Below the pieces are notes generated by a model. That model saw only the letters and a list, made by a program, of their open reading frames with translations. It ran no database searches and was not told the DNA's origin. Shown piece by piece: positions 9,841 through 22,439 of a stretch of 64,000 nt of DNA (positions are counted from its first letter, which is position 1; each line of letters starts with the position of its first letter). The DNA comes from Zingiber officinale (taxonomy: Eukaryota; Streptophyta; Magnoliopsida; Zingiberales; Zingiberaceae): positions 77,701,859 through 77,765,858 of the forward strand of contig NC_055999.1 in the NCBI RefSeq assembly GCF_018446385.1. Direction: 5' to 3'. The position numbers and the translations under genes were made by a program.

Positions 9841-11493
9841 TACATTTGTACTAATGTACAAGCGCTGAGGAATAGCAGAGCATTGACGAAGGGTGAGTTA
9901 GACCTACGAGTAGGCAATGGAGCACGAGTTGCTGCTATTGCTGTAGGAACTTATCATCTATCTCTGCCCTCTGGGCTAGTACTAGAATTAGACAATTGTT
10001 GTTATGTGCCTGCCTTGACAAAGAACATAATATCAGTTTCTTGTTTGGACAAGAGAGGATACTCGTTTATAATAAAGAACAAATGTTGTTCCGTCTTTTT
10101 AAACGATATGTTCTATTGTAGTGCACCTCTGATAAACGGACTCTACATTCTAGACCTAGAGAGCCCTGTCTATAACATAAATACCAAGAGGATCAAGTCG
10201 AATGACTTGAACCAAACTTACCTCTGGCACTGTCGCTTAGGTCATATAAATGACAAGCGTTTATCCCAGCTCCATAAGGATGGTTTGCTGGACTCATTTG
10301 ATTTTGAATCATATGAGATATGCGAGTCATGCCTACGAGGCAAGATGAACAAGACTCCCTTTAGTGGGCACGGCGAGAGAGTGACTGATTTGTTAGGACT
10401 CATACATAGTGATGTATGTGGCCCTTTTAATGTCGCTGCTAGAGGCGGTTATAGATACTTCATCACATTTACTGATGACTTCAATATGGTTATGTGTACC
10501 GATGACACATAAATCAGAATCCTTGAAAGTTCAAAGAATTCAAGAATGAAGTACAGAACCAGCTTGGCAAGAGTATTAAAATACTTCGATCCGATCGAGG
10601 TGGAGAATACTTAAGCCATGAGTTTCGTGACTATTTAGCTGAGTGTGGGATTCTATCCCAACTCACTCCTCCTGGAACACCACAGTGGAATGGTGTATCC
10701 GAAAGGAGGAATCGTACCCTATTAGATATGGTACGATCTATGATGAGTCACACAGATCTTCCGACATATCTATGGGGATATGCTCTAGACACGGCAGCTT
10801 TCATTCTCAACCGAGTTCCATCCAAGGCCGTGATAAAGACACCATATAGGATATGGACTGGGAGAGATGCCCAGGTGTCTTTCATGAGGATTTGGGGTTG
10901 TGAGGCTTACGTTCGACGTCAAGTCTCAGACAAATTAGGACCTAAATCCGACAAGTGCTATTTCATCGGATATCCCAAGGAAACTAAGGGATATTACTTC
11001 TACATTCCCAGTCAGCACAAGGTAGTTGTGGCAAAGATTGGGGTCTTTCTAGAAAGGGACTTTGTTTCTAGAAAGACTAGTGGGAGCGCGTTCGATCTTG
11101 AAGAAGTTCAAGATGCGAACAATAGCACTGATGCCTCGATGGAAGTTGAACTGGAACCACAAAGTGTTGTGGATGATGTTGTTCCACAAAGAGTTGAGGA
11201 ACAACAACCAGTTCAAGTAGACATACCTCTTCGCAGGTCTGATAGGGTACGTCGTCAGCTTGAGAGATACTCATTTCTCTTGTCTGACCATGATGACGTT
11301 GTGCTCATAGAGGATGAGCCTACCACCTATCAGGAAGCTGTGATGAGACCAGATTCCGAGAAATGGCTAGAAGTCATGAGATCCAAGATGGATTCCATGT
11401 ACACCAACCTAGTATGGACTTTGGTTGATCCACCTGAAGGGGTAAAACCCATTGGGTGTAAGTGGGTCTTTAAGAGAAAGACTGACATGGATG
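9841..11493 (+). pseudogene. Copia gag-pre-integrase, integrase and RT start
   Basis: This continues the protease interrupted at 2715. The GAG-pre-integrase domain (LWHCRLGHINDKRLSQLHKD, about 10222-10350) and the zinc-binding CESCLRGK motif lead into the integrase core: LIHSDVCGPF at about 10398, DRGGEY at about 10596, and PQWNGVSERRNRT near 10682. Frameshifts near 10483 and 10530 break the core, so it is not functional. A linker then leads to the RT start (KWVFKRKTDMD), cut by the CACTA insertion at 11494. Confidence 0.9.
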
Positions 11494-11509
11494 CACTACA
11501 AGAAAAAAG

Positions 11510-11905
11510 CTAAACAACAACGCTTTTTTGGCGTTGTCGTATGTACTTAAAAAGTGATGTTGTAGATGGTGTTGTAGAAAGTCATATCAAAGACAACGCT
11601 TTAAAAGCGTTGTGGTTGGTCACAAAGACAACGCTTTTTAAGCGTTGTCTTTTCGTTCTTAAAAAGCGTTGTTATAGATGCTGTTGTAAAAATGCACATA
11701 TCAAAGACAACGCTTTAAAAGCGTTGTGGTTGGTCACAAAGACAACGCTTTTTAAGCGTTGTCTATTCGTTCTTAAAAAGCGTTGTTAAAGATGCTGTTG
11801 TAAAAATGCACATATCAAAGACAACGCTTTAAAAGCATTGTGGTTGGTCTTAAAGACATTGTTTTTTAAGCGTTGTCTTTTATTACTTAAAAACGTTGTC
11901 TTTTT
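11510..11905. repeat. Left sub-terminal repeats of the CACTA element
   Basis: Repeated direct and inverted copies of ACAACGCTTT and AAAGCGTTGT. A larger unit of about 120 bp (containing GTGGTTGGTCACAAAGACAAC) is repeated about two and a half times. In En/Spm elements such motifs bind the element's TNPA-type protein and bring the ends together. That role is known for the family and only inferred here. Confidence 0.88.
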
Positions 11906-12191
11906 AAATTTATAAAAATAGTGTTTTCTAAATAGCAAAAATTATAAAAATACTCAAAATTTACATATAATTGAATATCCACAACCACAATCATTTTTAT
12001 AATAAGACTATTTAACAAATAAATAAAACTTTATATTATACAAACAAAATGTATACATATTGATCCACAAATTAAATTTGTATCATACAAGTTATCCTTA
12101 ACTTCATGACAATAATTTTTCAAACACACAAGTTTTACAAAACCTCATCATTGACTAACCGCTGTTGTTGGTGTCCATCGCATGGAATTGC

Positions 12192-12263
12192 TTCTTTAAG
12201 TCCAGCAATCTCTTCTTCTGAAAGGCTTTCAGCTATCACTCTTAGAGCCATCTTCTTCAACTT
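12192..12263 (-). pseudogene. Captured calcium-dependent protein kinase (CDPK) fragment
   Basis: The minus strand encodes DKLKKMALRVIAESLSEEE followed by IAGLKE. I recognise this as the CDPK junction or autoinhibitory segment leading into the first EF-hand of the calmodulin-like domain. It lacks the kinase domain before it and the EF-hand calcium loops after it. The reading frame continues into unrelated sequence on both sides, so this is an exon fragment carried by the CACTA element and not a gene. Confidence 0.75.
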
Positions 12264-12629
12264 ATCATCAGCACACCTGGGGTTGTAGGCAATCAAGAAA
12301 TTTTGTATGAAAACTTTCATACATGTAAATCTCGTACTAAATAATATGTCAATGTTATATATACATGTAATTCATACCGTAAGTGTGTTTATATCGTAAC
12401 TGACAAGTTTTCTTTAGGGCCAACTTCTACTCAAGCTCTTTAAACATTGCATCAAAATAAAAAAATTGGCATTAGTTCTATGCTAAATGAAAATCATATT
12501 TAGAGGAAAAAGCGGGAGTGTTGTAGATGGATATATTAACCAAGCATATTAATGTTTGACCTGTCTTTACAAGTTCTAAGCATATATATTAACCAAGCAT
12601 ATAACCTAAGAGGAATAAGTTACAAAATG

Positions 12630-13207
12630 CTACTTGATGTTTGACCTGTCTTTATTGGATTTTGCGGCCCCGGTCTTCTTGTAGCCAAGCACAATGTAAT
12701 ACTTGATGTTGACTCTACCTTTGCAGTTGTTTCGGCTTGAGGAGTGGCAAAGAATGGTGGAGTAGAGGATGGATTTCAGGTATTCATCCGTGCCATCGAG
12801 GAAATGACTCCAGTAGGTGACTAGCATGTTGACCAGGGCATGCTTGGAGAAGATGACTTGTTTCAGAAGCTTTTTAGATCAAAGATACGAAGTGCATTGT
12901 TATAAAACTAGATGCACGAACACTTGCTTATACGGTTCTTGAAATAAAATACATTCGTAATCATCACTAGCCCAAGCTCAATAAGGAAAATTCACGGTAA
13001 ATGTGCATAGTATACCTCAGATACTGCAGATGATAGGGAAGGCCAGAAGACAGTTTGACGCAAATATTGAGATTGCCCAAGCCAATCCATGGTACTAATC
13101 CTGACAGCTCCTCCAAATCGCACTGACTTGATTGTGTCCACCCATCCTTGTTCATCAGCTTGGAACCTTTGAAATGAAAATGCATTGGGTACATGGAAAA
13201 ACAACAA
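12630..13207 (-). other. Possible captured exons, origin not recognised
   Basis: Two minus-strand stretches look like real exons and not AT-rich filler. One is at about 12840-12700 (VTYWSHFLDGTDEYLKS). The other is at about 13207-13020 (GWVDTIKSVRFGGAVRIS in one frame, DLEELSGLVPWIGLGNLN in another). Their base composition is less AT-rich than the surroundings. I could not assign a family to either. They lie between the CDPK and PP2A fragments and may come from the same capture events. Confidence 0.35.
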
Positions 13208-13987
13208 AAGGGAGGATAAATGATAGCCACCAACCTAATTGTTCACAAATATCTATATAAGTTATTAAGGGTGTTCATAGAAGTTGATCCTTTAGCCGTG
13301 TCTATTAGATGGTCAAATCTAGGCGCCAACTCAAAAATGTTGGCGTCCAAGTGTTAGTGTTCAACTACTTCTGATTTTCTTCATCTTTGAATTGTTAAAT
13401 ACATAGGGTATTTATAGGGAATACTCAAGATGTATCTAAATAAATACATGAACCAATATTAAATGACATACATTCATCATCCGAAGAGTCATTCATGAAT
13501 CCTCCAATATTCATGCTCCAGATGACCATACATTAGATTATAAGTCCAATTAATTTGATTGCAAGGTTGTAAACAGTCCTTGAGGGCTATTGATAGTGAT
13601 TCCAGTACGTATTGGAAAATAATGGAACAAACCTATGAAACAGCTATCAAGGGATTCACTTCAACTTTCCTAAACCAAAGAAGAAACAGATGGATTACAA
13701 AAGAAAACAATTTGCACCATCAAACTGAAACTTATAATAAGCCTTAATAAATTAATGAAAAAAGAATTGTTTAGAAGTTCACTGAGAAACATATGAAAAT
13801 ACAACAAATGCAACTGCAAAAAAAAAATAAAAAACTAGTATCCAATTAACTTTTTATACTTTCAGATCAAAAGGTCAAATTTATATACTTTGGTTCATGT
13901 TCAAGCAAGAGGATAACAATCTCATCGATTAGTATTTCCTTTTAATATAGAACACTAAAAAGAAGGAATATCAATGATGAAACAAAC

Positions 13988-14065
13988 CTGAAAATGCGAG
14001 CTACTGAGGCAGTGAGCAATATGCTTGAACAAGGTAATCATGCAGCGTTGGAACTCTGTCGTGAG
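13988..14065 (-). pseudogene. Captured PP2A B' (B56) regulatory subunit exon
   Basis: The minus strand encodes TTEFQRCMITLFKHIAHCLS followed by SSHFQ, ending at a GT donor (CAG/GTTTG). This closely resembles the conserved B56 segment EFQRCMVPLFRQIA...SSHFQ of protein phosphatase 2A B' subunits. Only this one exon-sized piece is present, so it is an acquired fragment. The retained splice site means it was taken as genomic DNA and could still be spliced into element transcripts. Confidence 0.65.
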
Positions 14066-14647
14066 CATCAAAGACCAAATATTACCAAATATTAAGATCA
14101 GCGACAAACTAAATAATACCTTATTTTTAACAGCTATCTAGAGGATCCGGCTTTTTGACTTGAAGTTGGTTCAAAGAAGACAAATCAAATATACAAATAC
14201 TAAGATGAAAGCATAATGAAGTAGTTAACTTTTTCTACTTTACCTGATTATAAGATCTACAGCTTCTTGCTCAGTATTTTGCTGCACGAGTAATTATTAG
14301 AAAAACAAACCCAATAGTGGAACAAAAGCTAGATAAAGAAACTAGATAATTTACACTGACAGAACTTTACAGAATAACATATAATACAGTGCTTTGTACT
14401 TGCATATTAATCCAGAAAACATCCTTTCACCTAAGTGACAATTTTTCCAAAACATCATCATTCACTAAAAATTTTCACAAGTTTTTAAACTTCAGTGACA
14501 ACTTTTCTTTGGGGTCAACTGCTCAAGGTCGATCTGGTAACTATGCACTGCATCAAAAAAATTGGCATTAACTATGATTCCACCAAAAAAAACCACCATT
14601 CCATGAACTTAAATCTAAATAGAATTATGGCAACTATCATTCCATAC

Positions 14648-17600
14648 CTATTCATAAATATGATCTTGTATGCACTCCGCCAACTCGGACCGAACCTCAT
14701 CAATTTGTTCACGAGAGTACCCTATTTTTGTGAACTGTGAGCATACACAATTTATGTTAATGGAAAAAATAATCAACACTGATCACTTTGCAATTTTAAA
14801 TAGTTTATGTCAAATAATTTGAGATAAGCTAAATAATGTTACTATTGATTGCAGCGAATCTCTCTCAATAGTCTCAACTTCTTCAATAATTTCTCTCATA
14901 AATCGCATCACAAAAAAACCACATTGTTTCGCATCCGGTTGTTGAGGAGCCTATATATAGTAATTAGAGTCAAATTGTTAATGAAAATTATACACATTAC
15001 AATATATGTTAAACAAAAGTACACATACCTTAACTACTTCCCACTTAACATTTTTCCTACCTTTCCTTCCCTTGGTTGAATTAAACAATTTTAAGGCCCT
15101 TCATACGTTAAGAATATTTGTTAAAGAAGATTTTTATTATAATAAATATTTACTAAAAGAAATCTGAACTCACATTTCCATTACGTATTTTGAATCATCA
15201 TCGTGAATGCGGCAACTTAGGGAATCCATCAGGTAAATAGCATCCTTGTAAGGTTCAATAACACTAAGATTCCAATGGAAACTAGGCAAATACATAGGAT
15301 TAGATCATAAAATTGAATAAATTATCGAAAGGAAGCAATTGAAAGTGATGTTTTACTTCTTGCTTACCCGACATTACATGGCACTAACACTAGTTGATCT
15401 GTTGATGCACTTGTCAGCTTATCTGCTAAAAGAGTTGCCCTTTGATTCAGGGTTTCAAGCTTAACTGATTTGTCTTGTGCCGTTTTTGCCAGATATGGGA
15501 GTTTGTGAGGATTCATAAATCTGAATTTCTTTGTCTTGGTATCTTTCACCATCTTTTTATACAGACACCTATCATTGCAAAGAAAAAAAATATTTAGATA
15601 CTAAATAATAAAATTTAGATACAAAACACTCATAATAAGTTGGAAAAAATAATGATCACTCATAACACTAAGTTATGGCTGATGATAGTAACATCCATAC
15701 ATGAGAACTTACTATGAACAGTCTTGCATATTAAACATACCAGAAATGTATACATGCAAATTCTTTTATTTCTTGAGGACAAGCACATTTAAGATACTTA
15801 AAAATATACAAGAAAAAAGATATGAGCAAAGTACTTCCTGTCTAGAAGAACAAATGACAGAAGGCAAACATTAAGGGCCGGTTGAAAATGAATGAGCTAT
15901 ATTTATGTAAAGTGTACCACATCAATTGATATTAGTAAACCTCTCAATAGAAATGATGAACTATTAACTTAATGAGAATAACATGGTATGAGAAAATTAC
16001 TAGAAGTTGAATTTTCAAGAGTAAACTTGTTCACACAACAATATTAGTAAACTTCTTGCAGTTCAAATCGGGATTTTCTGTCTTGCTAGATATTAGAATT
16101 TCCCAACAAACATAAAGCAATGCAGTAATTTCCAAGATAAGTAAAGCAATGCAGTTAACCGAGAAAATAATATTTAGATACTAAATAATAAAATTTAGAT
16201 ACAAAACAATCATGTGGATTAAAAAATAATGATCACTCATAATAAGTTGGTGAAATTGTAACAATAAACCATAATAAGTTGCTAAAATTGGGAAGCAAAC
16301 ATGTGATGAAAAAGTTGTTGAAATTGCTTAAATAAACTTACTTACCATATGTAGGCAACGATCAAATTTCCTGAAATTGACTCCAAATGATACAAAGAAT
16401 TGATGTCCTCAAGGTCAAGAAAAAGTTCACAATCTTCATCAAACACTTCATTATCTAAGCACATTGATATACATTTTCCTCCATCTAGAGCATGCTTACT
16501 GTAACAATATAACATATGTAATGCTCTTGGGACACTTGTTGACAAAGTAGGTTTTGATTTTTTTCGTTCAAACTTCTTCCTTCTAGGCTTCTAATAATTT
16601 CAAATATAAACAAGTTAGATAGCTAGGTTGAATAATAATAAAGTGGCAATATAATTAGAAATATAATAATAAAGTGACAATATAATTAGAAATATAATAT
16701 CTCATATACCTCATCTTGCTTCACAATCTGCTGTTCAGGCCAAGCCACAACAGTTCCTATGGCATCACCAATTACTTCACATTCACTTGGAATTGGATAT
16801 GGCAAAGGAGCGGATTTGTCCACTGCTTGATCAATGGAGACTCGAATGCAATTCTTGGGAAATGGAATACCATGAAGCATTTTTTCCATGCCATTGAAAC
16901 AAACAATTGTACCATATGCAACAATATTTGAGCAAGATTCCAATGTCAATGCAACTGATTGACCCTAAAATATTAAAAAAAACATGTTGATTATATTTAG
17001 TTTATAATGCTATAATAATAATGAATATCACTATAACTTGTATTTTACCTGTAAAACTTCGTCTTTACCCACAATCTGTACGTCATCTTCTTCAATATTC
17101 TTCTGATGAAACTTCACCGAGCAACTGCCTTTGTCATCAATTGAATTGTCCCATGCACCCCTTTTATGCATTAATGCTTCAAGTTTTTGGATGCGTACAT
17201 CTTGTTCTAAAATTTGCATCTTCGCCTCCTTCAGCTCCCTTTTATGCTCAACGATTATATCTAGGGTAACATCATATTTCTTCCTTGTTCTACCAACATT
17301 GAAATAGATTGTTGGGTTGATATGACCTCCGATACCCCGGACACGCCCAGAATATTCCTGAGTTTCAAGTGCCTTGGTAAGAATATCCTCTTTTGCTCCT
17401 TCGCATTGCAACTTACCCTCCCTCTTTTGCTGTATATATTCATCCTGTAATGCAACATTAAAAAGAATTATCAGTACTTTACCAAGGATAATTACCAAGG
17501 ATATGCAATATTGGTTTAAAAAATACTGATGTCCAGGCCGGTTCTTCCCGTGATAGCTCAAGTCAAGTGCTTAGTAAGTCATATTGAACAAATATGAAGT

Positions 17601-19526
17601 TGACTTTGAAATATTTTTTCCTTTTTTGGCATTCAATCATATATTTACTTCTGCACAGTTCTAAAAAAGGCACATATTTGATTGAGCAATTGACTACAAG
17701 TTTAATAAAATGATAAAATTTTAATAAATTTTCACTACACAAACCCATAAAGAGAGGACCACCACATAATTGAAGCTAATTGTCTGGAGTTGCAGGAAAG
17801 AATAATCAAAAGTAAAGTTGTTCCCAACCTCTCAAGTTCCGATTCATGAATCTTATGCTTTAATTCAAACTAAAATAGCACAAAGAGAATGCTCAAGGAG
17901 ACAAGGAGCTTTATTTGTCACCAATCAAGTGGGAAAACATAATAGAAGCTTCAGAGCAGTGGTCTGGGGAACAACTTTACTGGCCCTTGGGTTACTGAAG
18001 CTTACAAATTGCTTACTGCCAAGAACATTTCAAACCTGGTTGATTTATCTGCATCTGTTCTATAGAAACTCTAGCTATCACCTCTAAGTTCTCAATGCAT
18101 TCACCATTAATTGATTGCAGCAAAAGGAAACCACTGCATGTAATAGACTTTTCGACTTGATCTCTTCTCCAAGTAAGAACATTTCAAACCTAGATACCTA
18201 GTAAATCCACATCTGTTCTATATAAACCCGTCACCTCTAAGCTCTCAATGCATTCATTCACCATTTACTTCCTCAATACATGCTCTAGTACTGAGAATTC
18301 AAGCTATGCAAGGAATGGCTGTTAAACTCCTCATTGCACTGCTTGCCTTGGCTTCCTCACGCAAAGGGTATGCATGCATGCAACTTTACTCTCGAAAACT
18401 AGAAGATATATTGAAGTCATTATCAGAAGAACATGAAAATTTACTTACAATCTTGTGTACTGTGTCCACCAAATCTTCACCTTCAAACTCTCCTCCTTTG
18501 TTGGCGCGTCCTTTCTTCCACATAATAGCTCTATTGATGTCATTATCATCACATAATTCAGTCCCCTACAACAAAGAAAAATCAAATAACAAATGTGAAA
18601 TAATTTAATGTGAATCAATTAGAGGGTTCTTAGAGGAAATATATTTTAAAAATACTTACAATTTCTTCAGCAAAGCGTGCATACCCTTTGCGTGAGAGTC
18701 GATGAGGATATCTATTTTTTTCCCTTCGCTCTTTTTGTTGATCACTGAGTTTCTAGTTATTTCAAACAGGCGACATATCAAATTTGAATAATACATAATG
18801 AATTATGATCGAATAGTTTCAAAAGAAAAAATTTAGAATCTTACAATGAAATCTTCAGAAATGCGACTAATGACAAACGCACGCCAATCTTCTCTTGTAA
18901 TTTCAAAGTCAACAGGTGGCTCATTCAACTCCTCAGGTTTGTCACGCCTGCTTAAAATAAATTTTTGGGTGAGATGGGTCTTGTATTGCCTCCACTTACT
19001 GTTTGCAGACCTCAAACATCCCTTTTTCCACTTTGAGTCAACATTATAAATCAACTGTACATCAAATAAGTGGAAAACATTAATAAGATTAATTAAGACA
19101 AACATAAAATATATCTATCATTAGTAGTGAAATATTATAATTGTTAAAACATGCTAACTTGCTTACATTGACTGATTCCCATATTAATTCTTTGACAGCA
19201 ATTGGGACTTGCTTCCATGTCTTGTATTTAATATTAACCTTTTTCCGAGCCAAGACACCAATGTAACTTTGCATGGCTACAGCAGCTGGTCCTATCGGTT
19301 GTCCAAAATTATTGAATGACACCTCATTTCTAATACCTTGCATTCTTTGCTTTGTAATCTTATCCAACTGTGTGCGACCTCTAGAAGTTCTTGAGGAGAT
19401 AGTGTCTTTGGAATCCAACACTTTATCACCCTCGCAACTCTCTTCACGGGCAACTGTAATGACTTCTTTACCCTTGTCCAACTTTGCAAGTTGCCCTATT
19501 CTCTTACTCTTTCTAGTAGAATCCAT
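14648..19526 (-). CDS. CACTA gene 2: Transposase_24-like/Ulp1 C48 peptidase fusion
   Basis: Twelve exons join in frame with GT-AG sites and no stop: 19526-19167, 19054-18845, 18752-18660, 18565-18449, 17444-17049, 16964-16710, 16590-16346, 15568-15368, 15281-15174, 15098-15029, 14950-14843, 14734-14648, giving about 749 residues. Exons 1-5 resemble the plant En/Spm Transposase_24 family (GRVRGIGGHINPTIYF), followed by a coiled-coil-like Lys/Glu stretch. Exon 6 resembles a domain common in plant CACTA proteins (DUF8039 type). Exons 8-12 form a Ulp1-like cysteine peptidase, with catalytic His in FHWNL, Asp in LMDSLS and Cys in KQCGFFVMRF. Ulp1 enzymes remove SUMO or related modifiers in the nucleus; the substrate here is unknown. 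Exon limits are read by eye. Confidence 0.8.
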
Positions 19527-19784
19527 TGATCTGTAACAACTTAGACTGATCAACATAAGTTTAGTTAGAAACATGCATAAACTCACAGCAAGATGATATA
19601 TTTACACCAACAAATTCACAACAGTATGAAAAAAAATAAAAGATAAAAGCAGAAACTTGCAGCAACATCACAACATATCTGATTCGAATTAAAGTGAGGA
19701 ATATAACATATTAATATTGTCCACAAATTCATCCTCATAGGTAAATTGTTTACACACTTATATTCAAAAGCAAAAATTCAGCAA

Positions 19785-20951
19785 TTAAATATTGTCAATC
19801 CAACTTCCATCACAGTCTTCACGAATACATGGTGGTTCATTATCATCTTCTCCGTCAATATCCATTGATGGTAACCCCCTACTAAAACATTGATAGTGGA
19901 TAGCAGTGTCCTCTAACTCTTCGCCCTTTAGGTATTCAAAGTAGTCTCTGTTTGGTGTTGCAAGTACAACACTCCATAAAGGATCTTCAGGATCTTCAAT
20001 GTAAAATACTTGCTTTGCTTGGCTTGCCAGGATAAAAGCGTCATATTTGAATCCAAGTCTATTGAGGTTTACCAATGTGAAACCAAGATCATCTACTTTA
20101 ATGCCGTTATTATGCTCCACCCAATTACATTTAAACATTGGAAGTTGAAATTTATGGTAATCAACTACTCATATTTCTTCTATAACTCCATAAAAAACCA
20201 TATCTGACACAATAGGATTTTTATCCTTTGCACTTGCAACTTGCATTGTCTTTGCAACTAAGCTGACTCCGGAGTTTTGAACAACTCGTATAGCATCACG
20301 CTCTTTTGTAGCATAAGTAACCCCATCAATCAAATAGCTAGAGTATTTTAGTACTTGCTTGTTAGGCCCGCGAGCTATCCACATCAATCTTTCTGAAACT
20401 TGATGAGTGGAATGGTCAACTACATCAGCAACCTAAATTTTTTATGCAATAAATTTTTAATTATGCATAAATATGAAAATGAATGTATGCCAATATGTAA
20501 TACTAAAGAAACTTACATGATCACGCAACCAAGTAATAAACGTTCGATTATGCTCATCTTGTAACCACTTCTTGGACTTAGCCTTACGAGGAAATCTTGC
20601 ATTCAAATACGTCATGTGTATTGGTTCCTCACGAACATATTCATATGCATCATGAACCATATTTATTGGTTCCTCACGAACATATTCATTTGGCCCTACT
20701 TGGTCACTTTCATTTTGTGAAATCCCTATCGTAGATCTTTCGCCGTGCCATATCCATGTATGATATGTCATATCTATACCGTTACAATATAGATGTGCCC
20801 TGATAGTTTGTATATTTTTCTTCTTTAGATTGCCACATTTTGCACATGGGCAAGATATTCCCATATTCGGATCATTAGTGTTTTCCATTGCAAATTGCAA
20901 GAAAGACTCAACTCCATTCTCATATTCACGTGATAGTCTATCCTTTGACAT
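19785..20951 (-). pseudogene. CACTA gene 1: transposase-associated domain joined to DUF4216
   Basis: Exon 1 (20951-20517) starts MSKDRLSREYENGVESFL and carries the zinc-binding transposase-associated domain (CPCAKCGN, then HTWIWHGE). Exon 2 (20432-19785) carries the WIARGPNKQV and QNSGVSLVAKT stretch and a DUF4216 domain (FKCNWVEHNNG). In complete CACTA proteins the TNP2 catalytic domain and DUF4218 lie between these parts. Here they are missing. A short in-frame duplication (EYVREEPI twice) marks the join. A TGA at 20171-20169 replaces the expected Trp, so the protein is truncated before DUF4216. Confidence 0.8.
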
Positions 20952-22208
20952 CCAATCTTTGTCTATTCTTTATAACTAATCAATCAACAATGAGCTAATA
21001 CCTAAAAATATTAACACAAACAATAGTGTGAAACTATAACAAAATATTTAAACAATTAATCAAAATTGTATTTCTACCTGAAAATTTTTGACCATACAGG
21101 TTTCTCATCAAAATGCAATCCCAATAGCAAATTTCTCACTTGGGGAGATAACCTAGTTATCTATATTATCCATATGTACATGTTTGTTAGAGTCTACGTA
21201 TAGGTAGTTAGGTACTTTTGCCTTGGTATAAATTGTAGAGTCATATAATATTGGAGCATTCACCAAAACATATTCTCTATTGAAACATGTTAACCTTTAG
21301 TTGAAAAATGAAACCATTCCAGGAAAATGCTTGAATTATAACTTATAATAAGCAACTTTGTTTCTTTAGCACTTGAGAATCTGCAACTTCCTCAAAGGGA
21401 CATCAACATAAGCAACTCAATGCAATAGTGCATGATGTATTAAATCATACTTAAGCCATTAAGCTCTTAGAAGGCAAGTGACATAAATATAACAATAGTA
21501 GTTGATATAAATTCAACAAACTGAGTAGGCACAAGTCACTGCCTAGAATTAAGATGAGATAATGCAGAACACAAGTTTTAGATACAATAAAAATGAGAGA
21601 TATTCTCTGCGCATTAAGGGTACACAATAAAAATAATAGTAGAATAACACTAGAGATTGATTAATTTCAAGTTGCACATTATACCTGACGACAAAGAAAG
21701 GTTGGAATGTGAATACTATCTGCAACTTGGCCAACAACTTCACACTGAATTTGAGAAAAAAGGATAGCATGTTATATGCTTCATGCTATTTTTAAGGATT
21801 AATACCTACTGCCAAAGTCTATAGCTAAACGTTTAAAAATTCCAGATTAAATCATGAGAAAATACAATCAGGGGAGGGGGAAAATTGATGCAGTATGAAT
21901 CCGGCAAAATGGCTAGTTCGGAAAATAATCAAAAATAAACAAAATCTTATTCTAGAGGGATGGAAGAAATTTTACCTTTCTTTCTTCCGTTCCTCCTACT
22001 CTCGAATCTGCTCTGCGAGGAAGGAACTAAGATCGAAGGGTTCAGAGGAGTTGAGGAGCCGTGAGAAGATTAGGAAGGGTAAGCTGACTTTGATTGAGGA
22101 GATGGGGAAATGCGAGATTAGGGATCTCGACTTGGAGGAGTTGGGCCGGCGTGAGGAGTTTTGCGTGAGGAGTTTGGGTCGAGATTAGGGTTCAGAGGAG
22201 ATCACGCG
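20952..22208 (-). other. 5' region of the CACTA genes, nothing recognised
   Basis: Mostly AT-rich sequence without a supported exon. From about 22000 it becomes purine-rich (GGAGTTGAGGAG-like) and merges into the GC-rich tandem repeats. It should hold the promoter of gene 1; no clear TATA box was chosen. Confidence 0.4.
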
Positions 22209-22380
22209 GCAAGGAGAGGAGAAGGCGCTCGTGGAGAGGAGTGGAGAGGAGAAGGCGCTCGTGGAGAGGAGAAGGAGAGGAGAAGGCACTCGTGGAGAGG
22301 AGAAGGAGAGGAGAAGGCACTCGTGGAGAGGAGTGGAGAGGAGAACTCGTGGAGAGGAGTGGTGAGGAGAAGGCGCGCGC
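22209..22380. repeat. Purine-rich tandem repeat near the CACTA 5' end
   Basis: Units of about 30-40 bp built from GGAGAGGAGAAGGC and CTCGTGGAGA are repeated five or more times with small changes. The plus-strand open frame through it (Arg/Glu/Gly-rich) is a by-product of the repeat. Confidence 0.85.
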
Positions 22381-22439
22381 GCGTTGAGGGTTTAGAGTTT
22401 AGCAAAGCGAGGGCTGCGAATTTATTTTAAGTGAGTTTA

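Noticed and set aside
22161-22430. Arg/Glu/Gly-rich plus-strand frame at the CACTA 5' end
   Set aside because: By-product of the purine tandem repeat on the strand opposite to the element's genes.
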